Shown piece by piece: positions 25,589 to 33,150 of a stretch of DNA of 35,086 nucleotides; within the stretch, counting starts at the first letter, position 1; every line of letters starts with the position of its first letter. Made by a program: the position numbers and the translations under genes. The notes beneath the pieces are model-generated. The model was not told the origin of the DNA. It made no database searches and saw only the letters and a list, made by a program, of their open reading frames with translations. Source of the DNA: Cytophagales bacterium (GTDB lineage: Bacteria; Bacteroidota; Bacteroidia; Cytophagales; Spirosomataceae); the NCBI GenBank assembly GCA_013298215.1, contig JAAFKE010000040.1, positions 1 through 35,086 on the forward strand. The letters run 5' to 3'.

Positions 25589-26650
25589 CTACCGCAAAAT
25601 TCCTGCCAAGTCTGTTTCGTTGGCTTTTATCCAGGCCGTTATTTCTTCTACAATTTGCGGCACCCCAATTTTGGGCTCCCAGCCAGTGAGCTGGGTCACT
25701 TTGGTGTTGTCGGTTATGTACAGTCTGATGTCGGCGGTGCGGGTTTCGGCCACGCTCGTAATGGGGATGGTATTGCGGGTAACTTCCTGACAAATTTGGG
25801 TGAGCTCTTGCAGCGATGCACTGCTGCCGAGGCCACCGCCTGCGTTGAGTATCTCGCCGTTGATGAGGTCTATGTGGTGCAACTGCCAGTCTATCAGCGC
25901 ATAAAGGTCGTCTATGTGGAGCATATCTCGGGTTTGTTTGCCCGTGCCTCCGTAGCCAAAGTAGCCCAGTTGCTGCTTCCAGTAGTGCTTGGCAACCCAC
26001 AGAACCATCACCCCCTGGTCGATTTTTCCCATTTGCCACGGCCCAGTTATCACGCCGCAACGGTTTATGACGGTTTTTAAACCATAAAACTCTTGGTACT
26101 CTTGGATCAGCAGTTCAGAGGCCAACTTGGTGGTTCCGTACAACGACCGTGCGCCCGCCAGCGGAAAATCTTCGGCAATGCCCCGCGCCGACACCCCGCC
26201 AACGGGCTGGTCGTTGGCCAGTGCAAAGCGGGTTGGTTGCTCCAAATAAGTAAGTTTTTCGATTGTCTTAATCGGATAAACCCTGCTCGTAGACAGAAAA
26301 ATAAAGTTGGCGCGGTGTTTCAGGGCGTAGTTGAGGCAATTGACGGTCCCAAAGAGATTGGTGTTGATGAGGTAGTCGGGCGTGCCGTCCAGACCTGCCA
26401 AAACCGATGGTTCGGCGGAGGCTTCGATGACGGTATCCACGGCGGGCAGTGCGTCGAAATCCTCGCGGCTGCGAATATCGCCGTGCACAAATGTTACGCC
26501 GGCGGCCTTCAAACGGGCAAGGTTCAACTCCGAGCCGCGCCGTTTGAGGTTATCCAGACAATAAATTTGGTAGGCGGGATAGTTCTTTTTGAGCGCAATG
26601 GCCAGCGACGACCCCACAAAACCCGCGCCGCCCGTAATAAGTATCTTCAT
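25589..26650 (-). CDS. NAD-dependent epimerase, CDP-paratose 2-epimerase-like
   Basis: A 353-residue extended SDR: GGAGFVG at 7-13 binds NAD, the catalytic pair is Tyr171/Lys175 (YGTTKLASELL), and FLSTSRVYP, NRCGVITGPWQMGKIDQG and GGTGKQTRDMLH follow. NLKRRGSELNLARL and the C-terminal TADIRLYITDN are features I associate with CDP-paratose 2-epimerase, which makes CDP-tyvelose for surface polysaccharides. No other CDP-sugar gene is nearby, so the real substrate could differ. Its ATG directly follows the kup stop (TAAATG), implying translation from the same mRNA. Confidence 0.87.
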   Translation of the reverse strand: MKILITGGAGFVGSSLAIALKKNYPAYQIYCLDNLKRRGSELNLARLKAAGVTFVHGDIRSREDFDALPAVDTVIEASAEPSVLAGLDGTPDYLINTNLFGTVNCLNYALKHRANFIFLSTSRVYPIKTIEKLTYLEQPTRFALANDQPVGGVSARGIAEDFPLAGARSLYGTTKLASELLIQEYQEFYGLKTVINRCGVITGPWQMGKIDQGVMVLWVAKHYWKQQLGYFGYGGTGKQTRDMLHIDDLYALIDWQLHHIDLINGEILNAGGGLGSSASLQELTQICQEVTRNTIPITSVAETRTADIRLYITDNTKVTQLTGWEPKIGVPQIVEEITAWIKANETDLAGILR

Positions 26651-28603
26651 TTAACTGTAAGTTCGTTTGAGTTTGACGTTTTCGGCGGGGCGAATGACGA
26701 GCGGAACTTTTTCGACCTTCACCGCGCTGCTATCGAGGCCAAACCATTTGTCTTCGGAATTGGTAAACTGCTTGATAAAAAAGTATGCCTCCATCACGAG
26801 TCGCTCGAACATGGGCAGGTCGTTGTCGTAGGACAAGAATTTTTCTAAAACCACGAACCTAAAATCGCCGATCACATTGTTGCGGTTGAGTGATTCGTAG
26901 CGGCTCGTTATATCAACTTCTTTGTTTTTTACCATGTCTTCGACCACGCGCCGGAAGTACATATTTATTTTTTGTTCGACCCTAAAGCCCAGCCTGAAAT
27001 TGACCTTTACGATGTCGTCGGGCTCGATCACGTTCACTTTATATTCCATTGTGTAGGGATCGTCGGTGGTATCTACGTGCACAAACCAGTAAATGTCGGC
27101 GCGTTTGGGGCGTTTTTGGAGAATCGAATAAATGACCTTCGATTCGATTTCGGACATCCGCGAGGCGTTGGACATAAAAATGAGGTGCGTGGCGTACTTC
27201 GGAATACTAATATCGCGGCTTAGTTCTTTGAGCGAATCGATGTAGCGGTCGAGTTTTACGTACTCGGTGAGGCGGGTTTTTACCAAAAAGGCACGGTACC
27301 AGATGACCATCACCGACCCAATGGCCATTGCAATGAAGATCGTCACGTAGCCACCGTGCGTAAATTTAAGCAAGTTTGCCACCAAGAAAGACCCCTCAAT
27401 GGCGGTATAAACCACCAAAAAGAGTACTACAAACCACATCGGATACTTTTTGGCGTACATATAATACGACATCAAGATGGTGGTCATCAGCATGGTGAGC
27501 GTAATGGCCAGGCCGTAGGCTGCTTGCATGGCTTCTTCTTTTTTGAAATAGAGCACCACGCCAATGCAGCCCATCCAGAGCAAAATATTAACACTCGGCA
27601 CGTACAACTGGCCTTTCTGCAAACTTGGGTAAACGAGCCGTACTTTTGGCCAAAAGTTGAGCCGAATGGCCTCGCTAATGAGCGTAAACGACCCGCTGAT
27701 GAGCGCTTGGCTGGCAATAACGGTGGCGGCGGTGGCAATGGTAATTCCAGGAATCAAAAACCAGTCGGGCATGACGGCGTAAAATGGCTTGAGCGTGCCG
27801 AGGGTTTTGCCGTTGAGGTTGGCAATGAGCCACGCGCCCTGCCCAAAATAGTTGAGCAACAGACATATTTTAACAAAAATCCAACTCATTCTAATGTTCC
27901 CACGGCCGCAGTGGCCCAGGTCAGAGTACAGTGCCTCGGCCCCCGTGGTACACAAAAACACCGACCCCAGCAACCAAAAGCCCTCTTTGGTCTCGAACAG
28001 CAGGCGGTAGGCGTAGTACGGGTTGAAAGCCTTCCAGACCAGTGGCGACAGCGGAATATTGACCAACCCCAGCACCGCCAGCATGGCAAACCAAATGAAC
28101 ATGACTGGGCCGAAGCCCTTGCCAACAATGTTGGTGCCGAAAATTTGAATCAGAAAAATACCCGAAATAATGGCAATAACGATCGGGATGGTTTGAAGGT
28201 CGGGGTACAAAATCTGAAGCCCCTCAATGGCCGACGAAATTGAAATGGGCGGCGTAATGATGCCGTCGGCCAGCAGGGTAGAACCCCCAATAATGGCTGG
28301 GATGGTGAGCCATTTTTTATGGCGCCGAACCAGCGCAAAGAGCGCAAAGATACCTCCCTCGCCCCGGTTGTCGGCCCGCAAAATCAAGATCACGTATTTG
28401 AGGGATGTTTGGAGGGTGAGCGTCCAAAAAACGCACGACAACGCCCCCAGAATAACGTCGGTTTCAATGGGCCGGTTTGAGCCCGTAATCGCACTCATTA
28501 CATAAAGCGGCGACGTACCGATGTCGCCGTAAATAATTCCCATGGCAATCAAAAGCCCGGCGGCGCTTACTTTGTCAATGTTGTGGTTGTGACCGTTTTC
28601 CAT
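26651..28603 (-). CDS. kup: KUP/HAK/KT family potassium transporter
   Basis: A 650-residue potassium:proton symporter with about 12 membrane helices (roughly residues 12-435) and a cytoplasmic C-terminal domain. The signature YGDIGTSPLYV is at 24-34, followed by GALSCVFWTLTLQ, RADNRGEGGIFAL and TTGAEALYSDLGH. The C-terminal domain has NASRMSEIESKVIYSILQKRPKRA. The gene is transcribed away from leuS; its upstream region contains a -7 match and a perfect 14-bp palindrome. Confidence 0.96.
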   Translation of the reverse strand: MENGHNHNIDKVSAAGLLIAMGIIYGDIGTSPLYVMSAITGSNRPIETDVILGALSCVFWTLTLQTSLKYVILILRADNRGEGGIFALFALVRRHKKWLTIPAIIGGSTLLADGIITPPISISSAIEGLQILYPDLQTIPIVIAIISGIFLIQIFGTNIVGKGFGPVMFIWFAMLAVLGLVNIPLSPLVWKAFNPYYAYRLLFETKEGFWLLGSVFLCTTGAEALYSDLGHCGRGNIRMSWIFVKICLLLNYFGQGAWLIANLNGKTLGTLKPFYAVMPDWFLIPGITIATAATVIASQALISGSFTLISEAIRLNFWPKVRLVYPSLQKGQLYVPSVNILLWMGCIGVVLYFKKEEAMQAAYGLAITLTMLMTTILMSYYMYAKKYPMWFVVLFLVVYTAIEGSFLVANLLKFTHGGYVTIFIAMAIGSVMVIWYRAFLVKTRLTEYVKLDRYIDSLKELSRDISIPKYATHLIFMSNASRMSEIESKVIYSILQKRPKRADIYWFVHVDTTDDPYTMEYKVNVIEPDDIVKVNFRLGFRVEQKINMYFRRVVEDMVKNKEVDITSRYESLNRNNVIGDFRFVVLEKFLSYDNDLPMFERLVMEAYFFIKQFTNSEDKWFGLDSSAVKVEKVPLVIRPAENVKLKRTYS

Positions 28604-28640
28604 GTAATGGAGTTTACTGGGTTGTTTTATTTACTGCCGC

Positions 28641-28665
28641 CAAAGATAGACGCAAAACGTTTTGC
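28641..28665 (-). promoter_or_regulatory. kup promoter -7 element with adjacent palindrome
   Basis: The minus strand reads TATCTTTG (28641-28648), an exact TAnnTTTG, 38 bases upstream of the kup ATG. Just upstream at 28652-28665 is the perfect palindrome GCAAAACGTTTTGC, which would sit between the -7 and -33 positions, where a repressor would block polymerase. No clear -33 element is seen. Confidence 0.45.
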
Positions 28666-28759
28666 TTGTTTCTGAATTGCTAAAAATGTTGGTCTGAACG
28701 CCTACAAGCCGCGCCAAAACAACTATTTTTACGCTTTGATTCAAAAATAAACGACTGAA

Positions 28760-31609
28760 ATGGAATACAAGCACCGCGAAATTGAGCAAAATTGGCAGCA
28801 TTTTTGGGAACAAAACCAGACCTATCGGGTCGAGATCGACCACAGTCGCCCCAAATATTACGTCTTAGATATGTTTCCGTATCCGTCGGGTGCGGGCCTG
28901 CACGTGGGGCATCCGCTGGGCTACATTGCCTCCGATATTATCTCGCGCTACAAACGGCTGAAAGGGTTCAATGTGTTGCACCCCATGGGCTTCGACAGTT
29001 TTGGACTTCCCGCCGAACAATACGCCATTCAGACGGGGCAACACCCCGCCATAACGACCCAAGAGAACATAAAAACGTTTGTTGGACAGCTCAAAAACAT
29101 GGGTTTTAGTTACGATTGGAGCCGAGAAGTACGCACCTCTGACCCCAATTATTATAAGTGGACGCAGTGGATTTTTAGGCAGTTGTTTGAGCATTACTAC
29201 GACAAAACCGCCGATAAAGCCCTGCCCATCGCCCACCTGATTGCCCAGTTTAACGAAGGTGGGTCGGGGGCGGTAAATGCCGCTTGCGACGACGATACGC
29301 CCGTTTTCGATGCCCAAACTTGGCGCACCATGGGTGAGTTTGAACAACAAAAAATGTTGCTAAAATACCGCTTCACGTTTCCCGAGGAGAGCCACGTGAA
29401 CTGGTGCGCTGGTTTGGGCACGGTGCTTTCCAACGACGAAGTAAAAGACGGTGTTTCTGAACGCGGCGGTTTTGCCGTGGAGCGAAAACTAATGAAACAG
29501 TGGGCCATGCGAATAACCGCCTACGCCGACCGCCTGATTTCGGGCTTAGACACCGTAGATTGGCCCGAACCACTCAAAGAACAACAACGAAACTGGATTG
29601 GGCGAAGCGTGGGCGCGAGCGTTAGGTTCTCGCTTTCAAACGCTTCAACTCCCCCGCTGGGGGTTGGGGGGCTCGAGGTTTTCACCACGCGCGTCGATAC
29701 TATTTATGGTGTGAGTTTTATGGTGCTCGCTCCCGAACACGATTTGGTGCAGGCGCTCACTACGCCCCAACAAAAAGACGAGGTAGCTGCCTACCAAACT
29801 TGGGCCGCCAACCGCAGTGAGGTAGACAGAATGGCCGAAAGAAAGGTGTCGGGGGCTTTTACGGGGAGCTATTGCGTCAATCCGCTCAACGACCAGCCGG
29901 TGCCGATCTACATTGCCGACTACGTGCTGGCGGGCTACGGCACTGGCGCGGTGATGGGCGTGCCGTCGGGCGACCAGCGAGACTGGAATTTTGCCAAGCA
30001 CTTTGGTTTGCCGATTGTTTCTATTTTAGACGCTCAAAAAGGCATTGACCAACAGGCCGATGCCACAAAAGAGGGCCGCTACATAAACTCGGGGATCATA
30101 AACGGCCTAACCTACAAAGAAGCCACCGATAGGCTCATAAAGTGGCTGGAAGCCAACAACGTGGGCAAGGGCAAGGTGCAGTACCGCCTGCGAAACGCTG
30201 TTTTTAGCCGCCAACGCTACTGGGGCGAACCCGTGCCAGTGTATTTTAAAGACTACGGCAACGGCCAGCCAATGCCCTGTTTGATAGACGAGGCCGAGCT
30301 GCCCTTGGAGTTGCCCAAAATCGACAAATACCTGCCCACCCAAACGGGCGAGCCACCGCTGGGCCGCGCCCAAAATTGGAAATACCACCAGCAATACGAC
30401 TACGAACTCTCGACGATGCCTGGCTGGGCGGGGTCGTCGTGGTATTGGTATCGGTACATGGATCCGCAAAACAGCGAGGTATTTGCCGACAAGACAGCGA
30501 TAGACTACTGGCAGCGCGTCGATTTTTACATTGGCGGCTCCGAACACGCCACGGGGCATTTGTTGTACAGCCGTTTTTGGAATAAATTTTTGAAAGATTT
30601 AGGACTCGTACCGCACGAAGAATACGCCGCCAAACTGATAAACCAAGGCATGATTCAGGGGCGGAGCAATTTTGTTTACCGAGTTAAAAACCAAACCCCC
30701 GCCGACGCAGATGCCAACGATGCGCCTGCTGGTGGCGGCGGTACTTTTGTTTCTTTTGGCCTAAAAGACCAGTACGAAACCACCAAGTTGCACGTGGACG
30801 TGAACATCGTAGAAAACGACTTTTTAGACCTCGATGCCTTCAAAAAATGGCGCGCCGATTTTGCCGATGCCACCTTTATATTAGAAGATGGCAAGTATCT
30901 GTGCGGAGTTGAGGTGGAGAAAATGTCGAAGTCTAAGTTTAATGTTGTGAACCCCGACACCATCGTGGAAAGATACGGGGCCGACACCCTGCGCCTGTAC
31001 GAAATGTTTTTGGGGCCGCTCACCGATGCCAAGCCCTGGAACATGAACGGCATAAGCGGTACGTATAATTTTTTGCGCAAGATATGGCGGCTCTTCTTCG
31101 ACGACCAGACCGACCAGCCCAAGTGGGACAATGCCCAACCCACCGCCCAAGAGCTGAAGGTGCTGCACCGCACCATTAAGCGCATCGAAGAGGACATTGA
31201 GCGGTATTCTTTCAACACGGTAGTGAGCACGCTGATGATTGCGGCAAACGAACTTACTGAATTGAAGTGCCACAAAAAAGCCATTTTAGAGCCACTCGTC
31301 GTGCTGTTGTCGCCCTACGCGCCCCACATAGCCGAAGAACTATGGGCAAAATTGGGCAACAAATCAGGCAGTATTTCAGCGGCTACGTTCCCCGTTTTTG
31401 ACCCCCAGTATTTGGTCGAAAACACCTTCGAGTACCCCGTTCAGATCAACGGCAAGGTGCGCGTTAGCTTGGTGTTTGCCGCCGATGCGCCCCCCGCCGA
31501 TATTGAGCGGGCGGTTCTCGAAAACGAAACCGTCATCAAATGGATGGAGGGTAAGCAACCCAAAAAAGTGATTGTGGTGCCGCGCCGCATTGTGAACGTG
31601 GTACTTTAA
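28760..31609 (+). CDS. leuS: Leucyl-tRNA synthetase
   Basis: A 949-residue class I synthetase that charges tRNA-Leu. The catalytic HIGH-type motif is HVGH (48-51) and the KMSKS loop is exact at 721-725. The CP1 editing domain begins after WIGRS and contains FTTRVDTIYG and later GTGAVMGVPSGDQRD; the WGEPVPV and DYELSTMPGWAGSSWYW blocks follow, and the anticodon-binding and C-terminal domains are intact. Just before the editing motif there is an unusual insert, STPPLGVGG, encoded by a G/C palindrome at 29647-29676. The substrate tRNA-Leu(UAA) is encoded about 300 bases downstream. Confidence 0.97.
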   Translation: MEYKHREIEQNWQHFWEQNQTYRVEIDHSRPKYYVLDMFPYPSGAGLHVGHPLGYIASDIISRYKRLKGFNVLHPMGFDSFGLPAEQYAIQTGQHPAITTQENIKTFVGQLKNMGFSYDWSREVRTSDPNYYKWTQWIFRQLFEHYYDKTADKALPIAHLIAQFNEGGSGAVNAACDDDTPVFDAQTWRTMGEFEQQKMLLKYRFTFPEESHVNWCAGLGTVLSNDEVKDGVSERGGFAVERKLMKQWAMRITAYADRLISGLDTVDWPEPLKEQQRNWIGRSVGASVRFSLSNASTPPLGVGGLEVFTTRVDTIYGVSFMVLAPEHDLVQALTTPQQKDEVAAYQTWAANRSEVDRMAERKVSGAFTGSYCVNPLNDQPVPIYIADYVLAGYGTGAVMGVPSGDQRDWNFAKHFGLPIVSILDAQKGIDQQADATKEGRYINSGIINGLTYKEATDRLIKWLEANNVGKGKVQYRLRNAVFSRQRYWGEPVPVYFKDYGNGQPMPCLIDEAELPLELPKIDKYLPTQTGEPPLGRAQNWKYHQQYDYELSTMPGWAGSSWYWYRYMDPQNSEVFADKTAIDYWQRVDFYIGGSEHATGHLLYSRFWNKFLKDLGLVPHEEYAAKLINQGMIQGRSNFVYRVKNQTPADADANDAPAGGGGTFVSFGLKDQYETTKLHVDVNIVENDFLDLDAFKKWRADFADATFILEDGKYLCGVEVEKMSKSKFNVVNPDTIVERYGADTLRLYEMFLGPLTDAKPWNMNGISGTYNFLRKIWRLFFDDQTDQPKWDNAQPTAQELKVLHRTIKRIEEDIERYSFNTVVSTLMIAANELTELKCHKKAILEPLVVLLSPYAPHIAEELWAKLGNKSGSISAATFPVFDPQYLVENTFEYPVQINGKVRVSLVFAADAPPADIERAVLENETVIKWMEGKQPKKVIVVPRRIVNVVL
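29647..29676. repeat. G/C palindromic insert within leuS
   Basis: AACTCCCCCGCTGGGGGTTG begins the element, which ends with a G-run and GCTCGAG; the core CCCCC-GCT-GGGGG is a perfect hairpin. It stays in frame and encodes STPPLGVGG at the entry to the editing domain. From memory, similar C-run/G-run segments recur in Bacteroidota genomes, so a dispersed repeat is likely; only one copy is in this window. Confidence 0.5.
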
Positions 31610-31667
31610 ACACCGATTTTGGGGATAATGTTGTTTTTGTATCTCCCTGAAAATCAATAATATGGTA

Positions 31668-31706
31668 GTTTTAGCGCAAAATAATTTCTTTTTTTTGCGC
31701 TAAAAC
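31668..31706. promoter_or_regulatory. Perfect 14-bp inverted repeat upstream of tRNA-Gly
   Basis: GTTTTAGCGCAAAA (31668-31681) and its exact reverse complement (31693-31706) flank an 11-base spacer. The right arm ends one base before the TTG of the tRNA promoter. It may be a leuS terminator without a trailing U-tract, or an operator. Confidence 0.5.
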
Positions 31707-31737
31707 TTGCGTAAAGCACACGAAAGTTTTACTTTTG
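31707..31737 (+). promoter_or_regulatory. Promoter of tRNA-Gly
   Basis: TTG at 31707-31709, a 20-base spacer and TACTTTTG (31730-31737), an exact -7 match to TAnnTTTG. The predicted transcript start is about 40 bases before the tRNA. Confidence 0.6.
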
Positions 31738-31784
31738 CATCTCGAAACACAACAGAACGTTGTTATCGAAAATTAAAAGTAAAC

Positions 31785-31857
31785 GCAAAAGTAGCTCAGC
31801 TGGTAGAGCGCGACCTTGCCAAGGTCGAGGTCGCGGGTTCGAACCCCGTCTTTTGCT
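31785..31857 (+). tRNA. tRNA-Gly (GCC)
   Basis: A 73-base cloverleaf. The acceptor GCAAAAG pairs with CTTTTGC. The D arm is GCTC...GAGC and the anticodon arm is CGACC-TTGCCAA-GGTCG, with anticodon GCC at 31818-31820. The T arm is GCGGG-TTCGAAC-CCCGT, with T as discriminator. CCA is not encoded. It reads GGC/GGU glycine codons. Confidence 0.97.
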
Positions 31858-31861
31858 CGAA

Positions 31862-31888
31862 AAAGCACCGCAGCGGTGCTTTTTTTTT
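31862..31888 (+). terminator. Intrinsic terminator between the two tRNAs
   Basis: AGCACCG and CGGTGCT (31864-31870, 31874-31880) form a stem with a CAG loop, followed by nine or more T. It lies 6 bases after tRNA-Gly, so tRNA-Leu must depend on readthrough or its own start signals. Confidence 0.85.
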
Positions 31889-31907
31889 GAGGTTAGTTAT
31901 TTGAATT

Positions 31908-32223
31908 GCTGGGATGGCGGAATAGGTAGACGCGCAGGACTTAGTTCGATGTTTAAAAAATTTGAGTGCTCTTGGGGAAATCCAAGATGTAGAACTTCTC
32001 AAAGTCGGTGAAGCCTTTAAAATGGTAATACCGAGCCAAGCCCCAAAGAAACTTGGGGAAGGTGTAGAGACTAAACGGGAGGTACCTAAAATTCGGTAAC
32101 GAATCATGGTAAAGATATAGTCCAGACCACAAATCCCGATTTTCGGGAGCAACGAAAGTTGTAGTAGGTACGAAAATCCTGTGAGCAGTAATGTTCGTGC
32201 GGGTTCGATTCCCGCTCTCAGTA
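31908..32223 (+). tRNA. tRNA-Leu (UAA), interrupted by a group I intron
   Basis: Exon 1 is 31908-31942 and exon 2 is 32173-32223; joined they give an 86-base class II tRNA. The acceptor GCTGGGA pairs with TCTCAGT, starting with a G-U pair as in E. coli tRNA-Leu(UAA). The anticodon arm becomes CAGGA-CTTAAAA-TCCTG, with anticodon TAA. A long variable arm (GAGCAGTAATGTTCGT) and the T arm CGGG-TTCGATT-CCCG follow. The intron splits the anticodon after its first base (U34 | A35). CCA is not encoded. The mature tRNA reads UUA (and UUG) codons, so splicing is needed for leucine decoding unless another copy exists. A terminator follows at 32259. Confidence 0.93.
31943..32172 (+). ncRNA. Group I intron (tRNA-Leu IC3 type), 230 nt, no ORF
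   Basis: The intron follows exon U34 and ends in G (32172), as group I introns do. GAGT at about 31963 can pair with exon ACTT, placing a U-G pair at the splice site (P1). The core contains CCGAGCCAAGCC (Q region), the P7 strand GTAGAGACTAAACGG (R) and AAGATATAGTCC (S), where GACTA pairs with TAGTC. P6a is CCCCAA-AGAAAC-TTGGGG. Late hairpins are ATTCG-GTAA-CGAAT (P8 region), CCCGATTTTCGGG and CAAC-GAAA-GTTG (P9 region), the last with a GNRA-type GAAA loop. Length, site and core words match the cyanobacterial tRNA-Leu(UAA) introns. It lacks a homing endonuclease, and self-splicing is expected from the intact core but not proven. Confidence 0.92.
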
Positions 32224-32258
32224 CGTAGTGTGCAAAAAAGAGAGTAAAAAGAGTAAGC

Positions 32259-32304
32259 AAAAAGGGTATAAGTAGCTAATTAACAGCCATTTATACCCTT
32301 TTTT
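32259..32304 (+). terminator. Intrinsic terminator after tRNA-Leu
   Basis: AAAAAGGGTATAA (32259-32271) pairs with TTATACCCTTTTT (from 32291), ending in a T-run on the plus strand. It lies 36 bases past the tRNA 3' end. The A/T-rich outer arms could also stop transcription from the right. Confidence 0.85.
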
Positions 32305-32349
32305 GTTTTTTATGCTTATTTCTTGTTTAGCTATTGCTTTATTAAAAAG

Positions 32350-32393
32350 TGTCAGAAAAGTGTCAGAATTTTGTCAGAAAAAAACTGTCAGAA
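32350..32393 (+). repeat. Four iteron-like TGTCAGAA repeats
   Basis: TGTCAGAA occurs at 32350, 32361, 32372 and 32386, spaced 11, 11 and 14 bases, close to one helical turn for the first three; an inverted ACTGAC follows at 32398-32403. It lies between the tRNA-Leu terminator and the accessory genes. The half-site TGTCA is shared with the two 15-bp palindromes further right. Confidence 0.75.
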
Positions 32394-32414
32394 TTTTACT
32401 GACTTCATAGACAC

Positions 32415-32441
32415 AAAAAAAACCGTGCATCATACACGGTT
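32415..32441 (-). terminator. Intrinsic terminator of the accessory block
   Basis: AACCGTG (32421-32427) and CACGGTT (32435-32441) form a 7-bp stem with a 7-base loop, followed on the minus strand by eight T. It ends 38 bases past the stop of the 200-residue gene. Confidence 0.85.
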
Positions 32442-32478
32442 CACACTAAAAAATAACCTAAATCTCTAAGACATCCTA

Positions 32479-33081
32479 TTAAAGAAACGGTTCATATTTT
32501 TCTGAAAGAACGTCATCACATAGCAATTCATATTTAAACCATCTTTTATATGCGGCATCTCTCAGCGTGGCTCTATTAGTCGGGTGTCCTTTGTAAGTAC
32601 TGTACTCTCGTTTGATTTGTAGGGCTTTATACCTTTCTTCACTTTGAAACCGTCTATGAAAAATAACACCCACTTTTGAACAACTTTGGGACTCATAATA
32701 AATCCTATGCTGATAAGCCTCTCTCGACGTGAATCTCTCATAACCATCAGCCATGTATAAAACCTTACACGCCCGACCGCTCACGGGGCAAACAAAATAC
32801 AGCACCCGCCCACGCCCTAAATTACTCGGTATTGAGGTAAAAAAGATTTTATAGTCATAATCAGTAACCTCGCCCGTGTGTTGCTTGGTTACTTTGTAGA
32901 ATACCCTCAAATATCCATTGTTATCATGCAGTTTACTTTCAAAAGAAATCTTAGCATCATTATTCCATCTAATTACTCCACCCACATCTGAGTTTTTAAC
33001 AATTAGCCCTTTTTGCACCAACTGACTAATATTAAGCCTCATCACGCTTTCTGTTGTCTGACTTGTACCATATCTACCCAT
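32479..33081 (-). CDS. Hypothetical protein of a Bacteroidota accessory family
   Basis: 200 residues, basic, with no signal or membrane segment. The N-terminus MGRYGTSQTTESVMRLNISQL and the centre VLYFVCPVSGRACKVLYM, followed by FTSREAYQHRIYYESQ, remind me of a hypothetical family scattered through Bacteroidota genomes, often near mobile genes. The two cysteines of CPVSGRAC look like part of a metal knuckle, but a second cysteine pair is not evident. Function is not known. A 15-bp palindrome identical to the one before the replication gene lies 20 bases upstream of its ATG, and a strong terminator follows. Confidence 0.72.
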   Translation of the reverse strand: MGRYGTSQTTESVMRLNISQLVQKGLIVKNSDVGGVIRWNNDAKISFESKLHDNNGYLRVFYKVTKQHTGEVTDYDYKIFFTSIPSNLGRGRVLYFVCPVSGRACKVLYMADGYERFTSREAYQHRIYYESQSCSKVGVIFHRRFQSEERYKALQIKREYSTYKGHPTNRATLRDAAYKRWFKYELLCDDVLSEKYEPFL

Positions 33082-33100
33082 GTTGTTTGATTTAATGATT

Positions 33101-33115
33101 TGACATTTTTTGTCA
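33101..33115. promoter_or_regulatory. Operator-like palindrome, copy 1
   Basis: TGACATTTTTTGTCA: 5-bp arms TGACA/TGTCA around five T. It lies 20 bases upstream of the 200-residue gene and is identical over all 15 bases to 34063-34077. Confidence 0.6.
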
Positions 33116-33150
33116 TAAGAAACACCTTATTATAGACAACCCTCAAAACC

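Noticed and set aside
25518-26060. Minus-strand open frame of 180 codons
   Set aside because: It is a shifted-frame shadow of the epimerase gene, rich in Arg, His and Pro as expected from out-of-frame reading.
31943-32172. Interpretation of the tRNA-Leu interruption as a mobile-element insertion or a broken tRNA
   Set aside because: Exact rejoining of a full tRNA, the terminal G, and the conserved P7 sequences are better explained by a group I intron.
31760-32260. Open frames over the tRNA region on both strands
   Set aside because: They run through the tRNA-Gly, the group I intron and the tRNA-Leu exons; the RNA structures explain the sequence fully.
32224-32478. CRISPR-like array from the TGTCAGAA repeats
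   Set aside because: Repeats are only 8 bases with spacers of 3-6 bases; no CRISPR architecture or cas gene is present.
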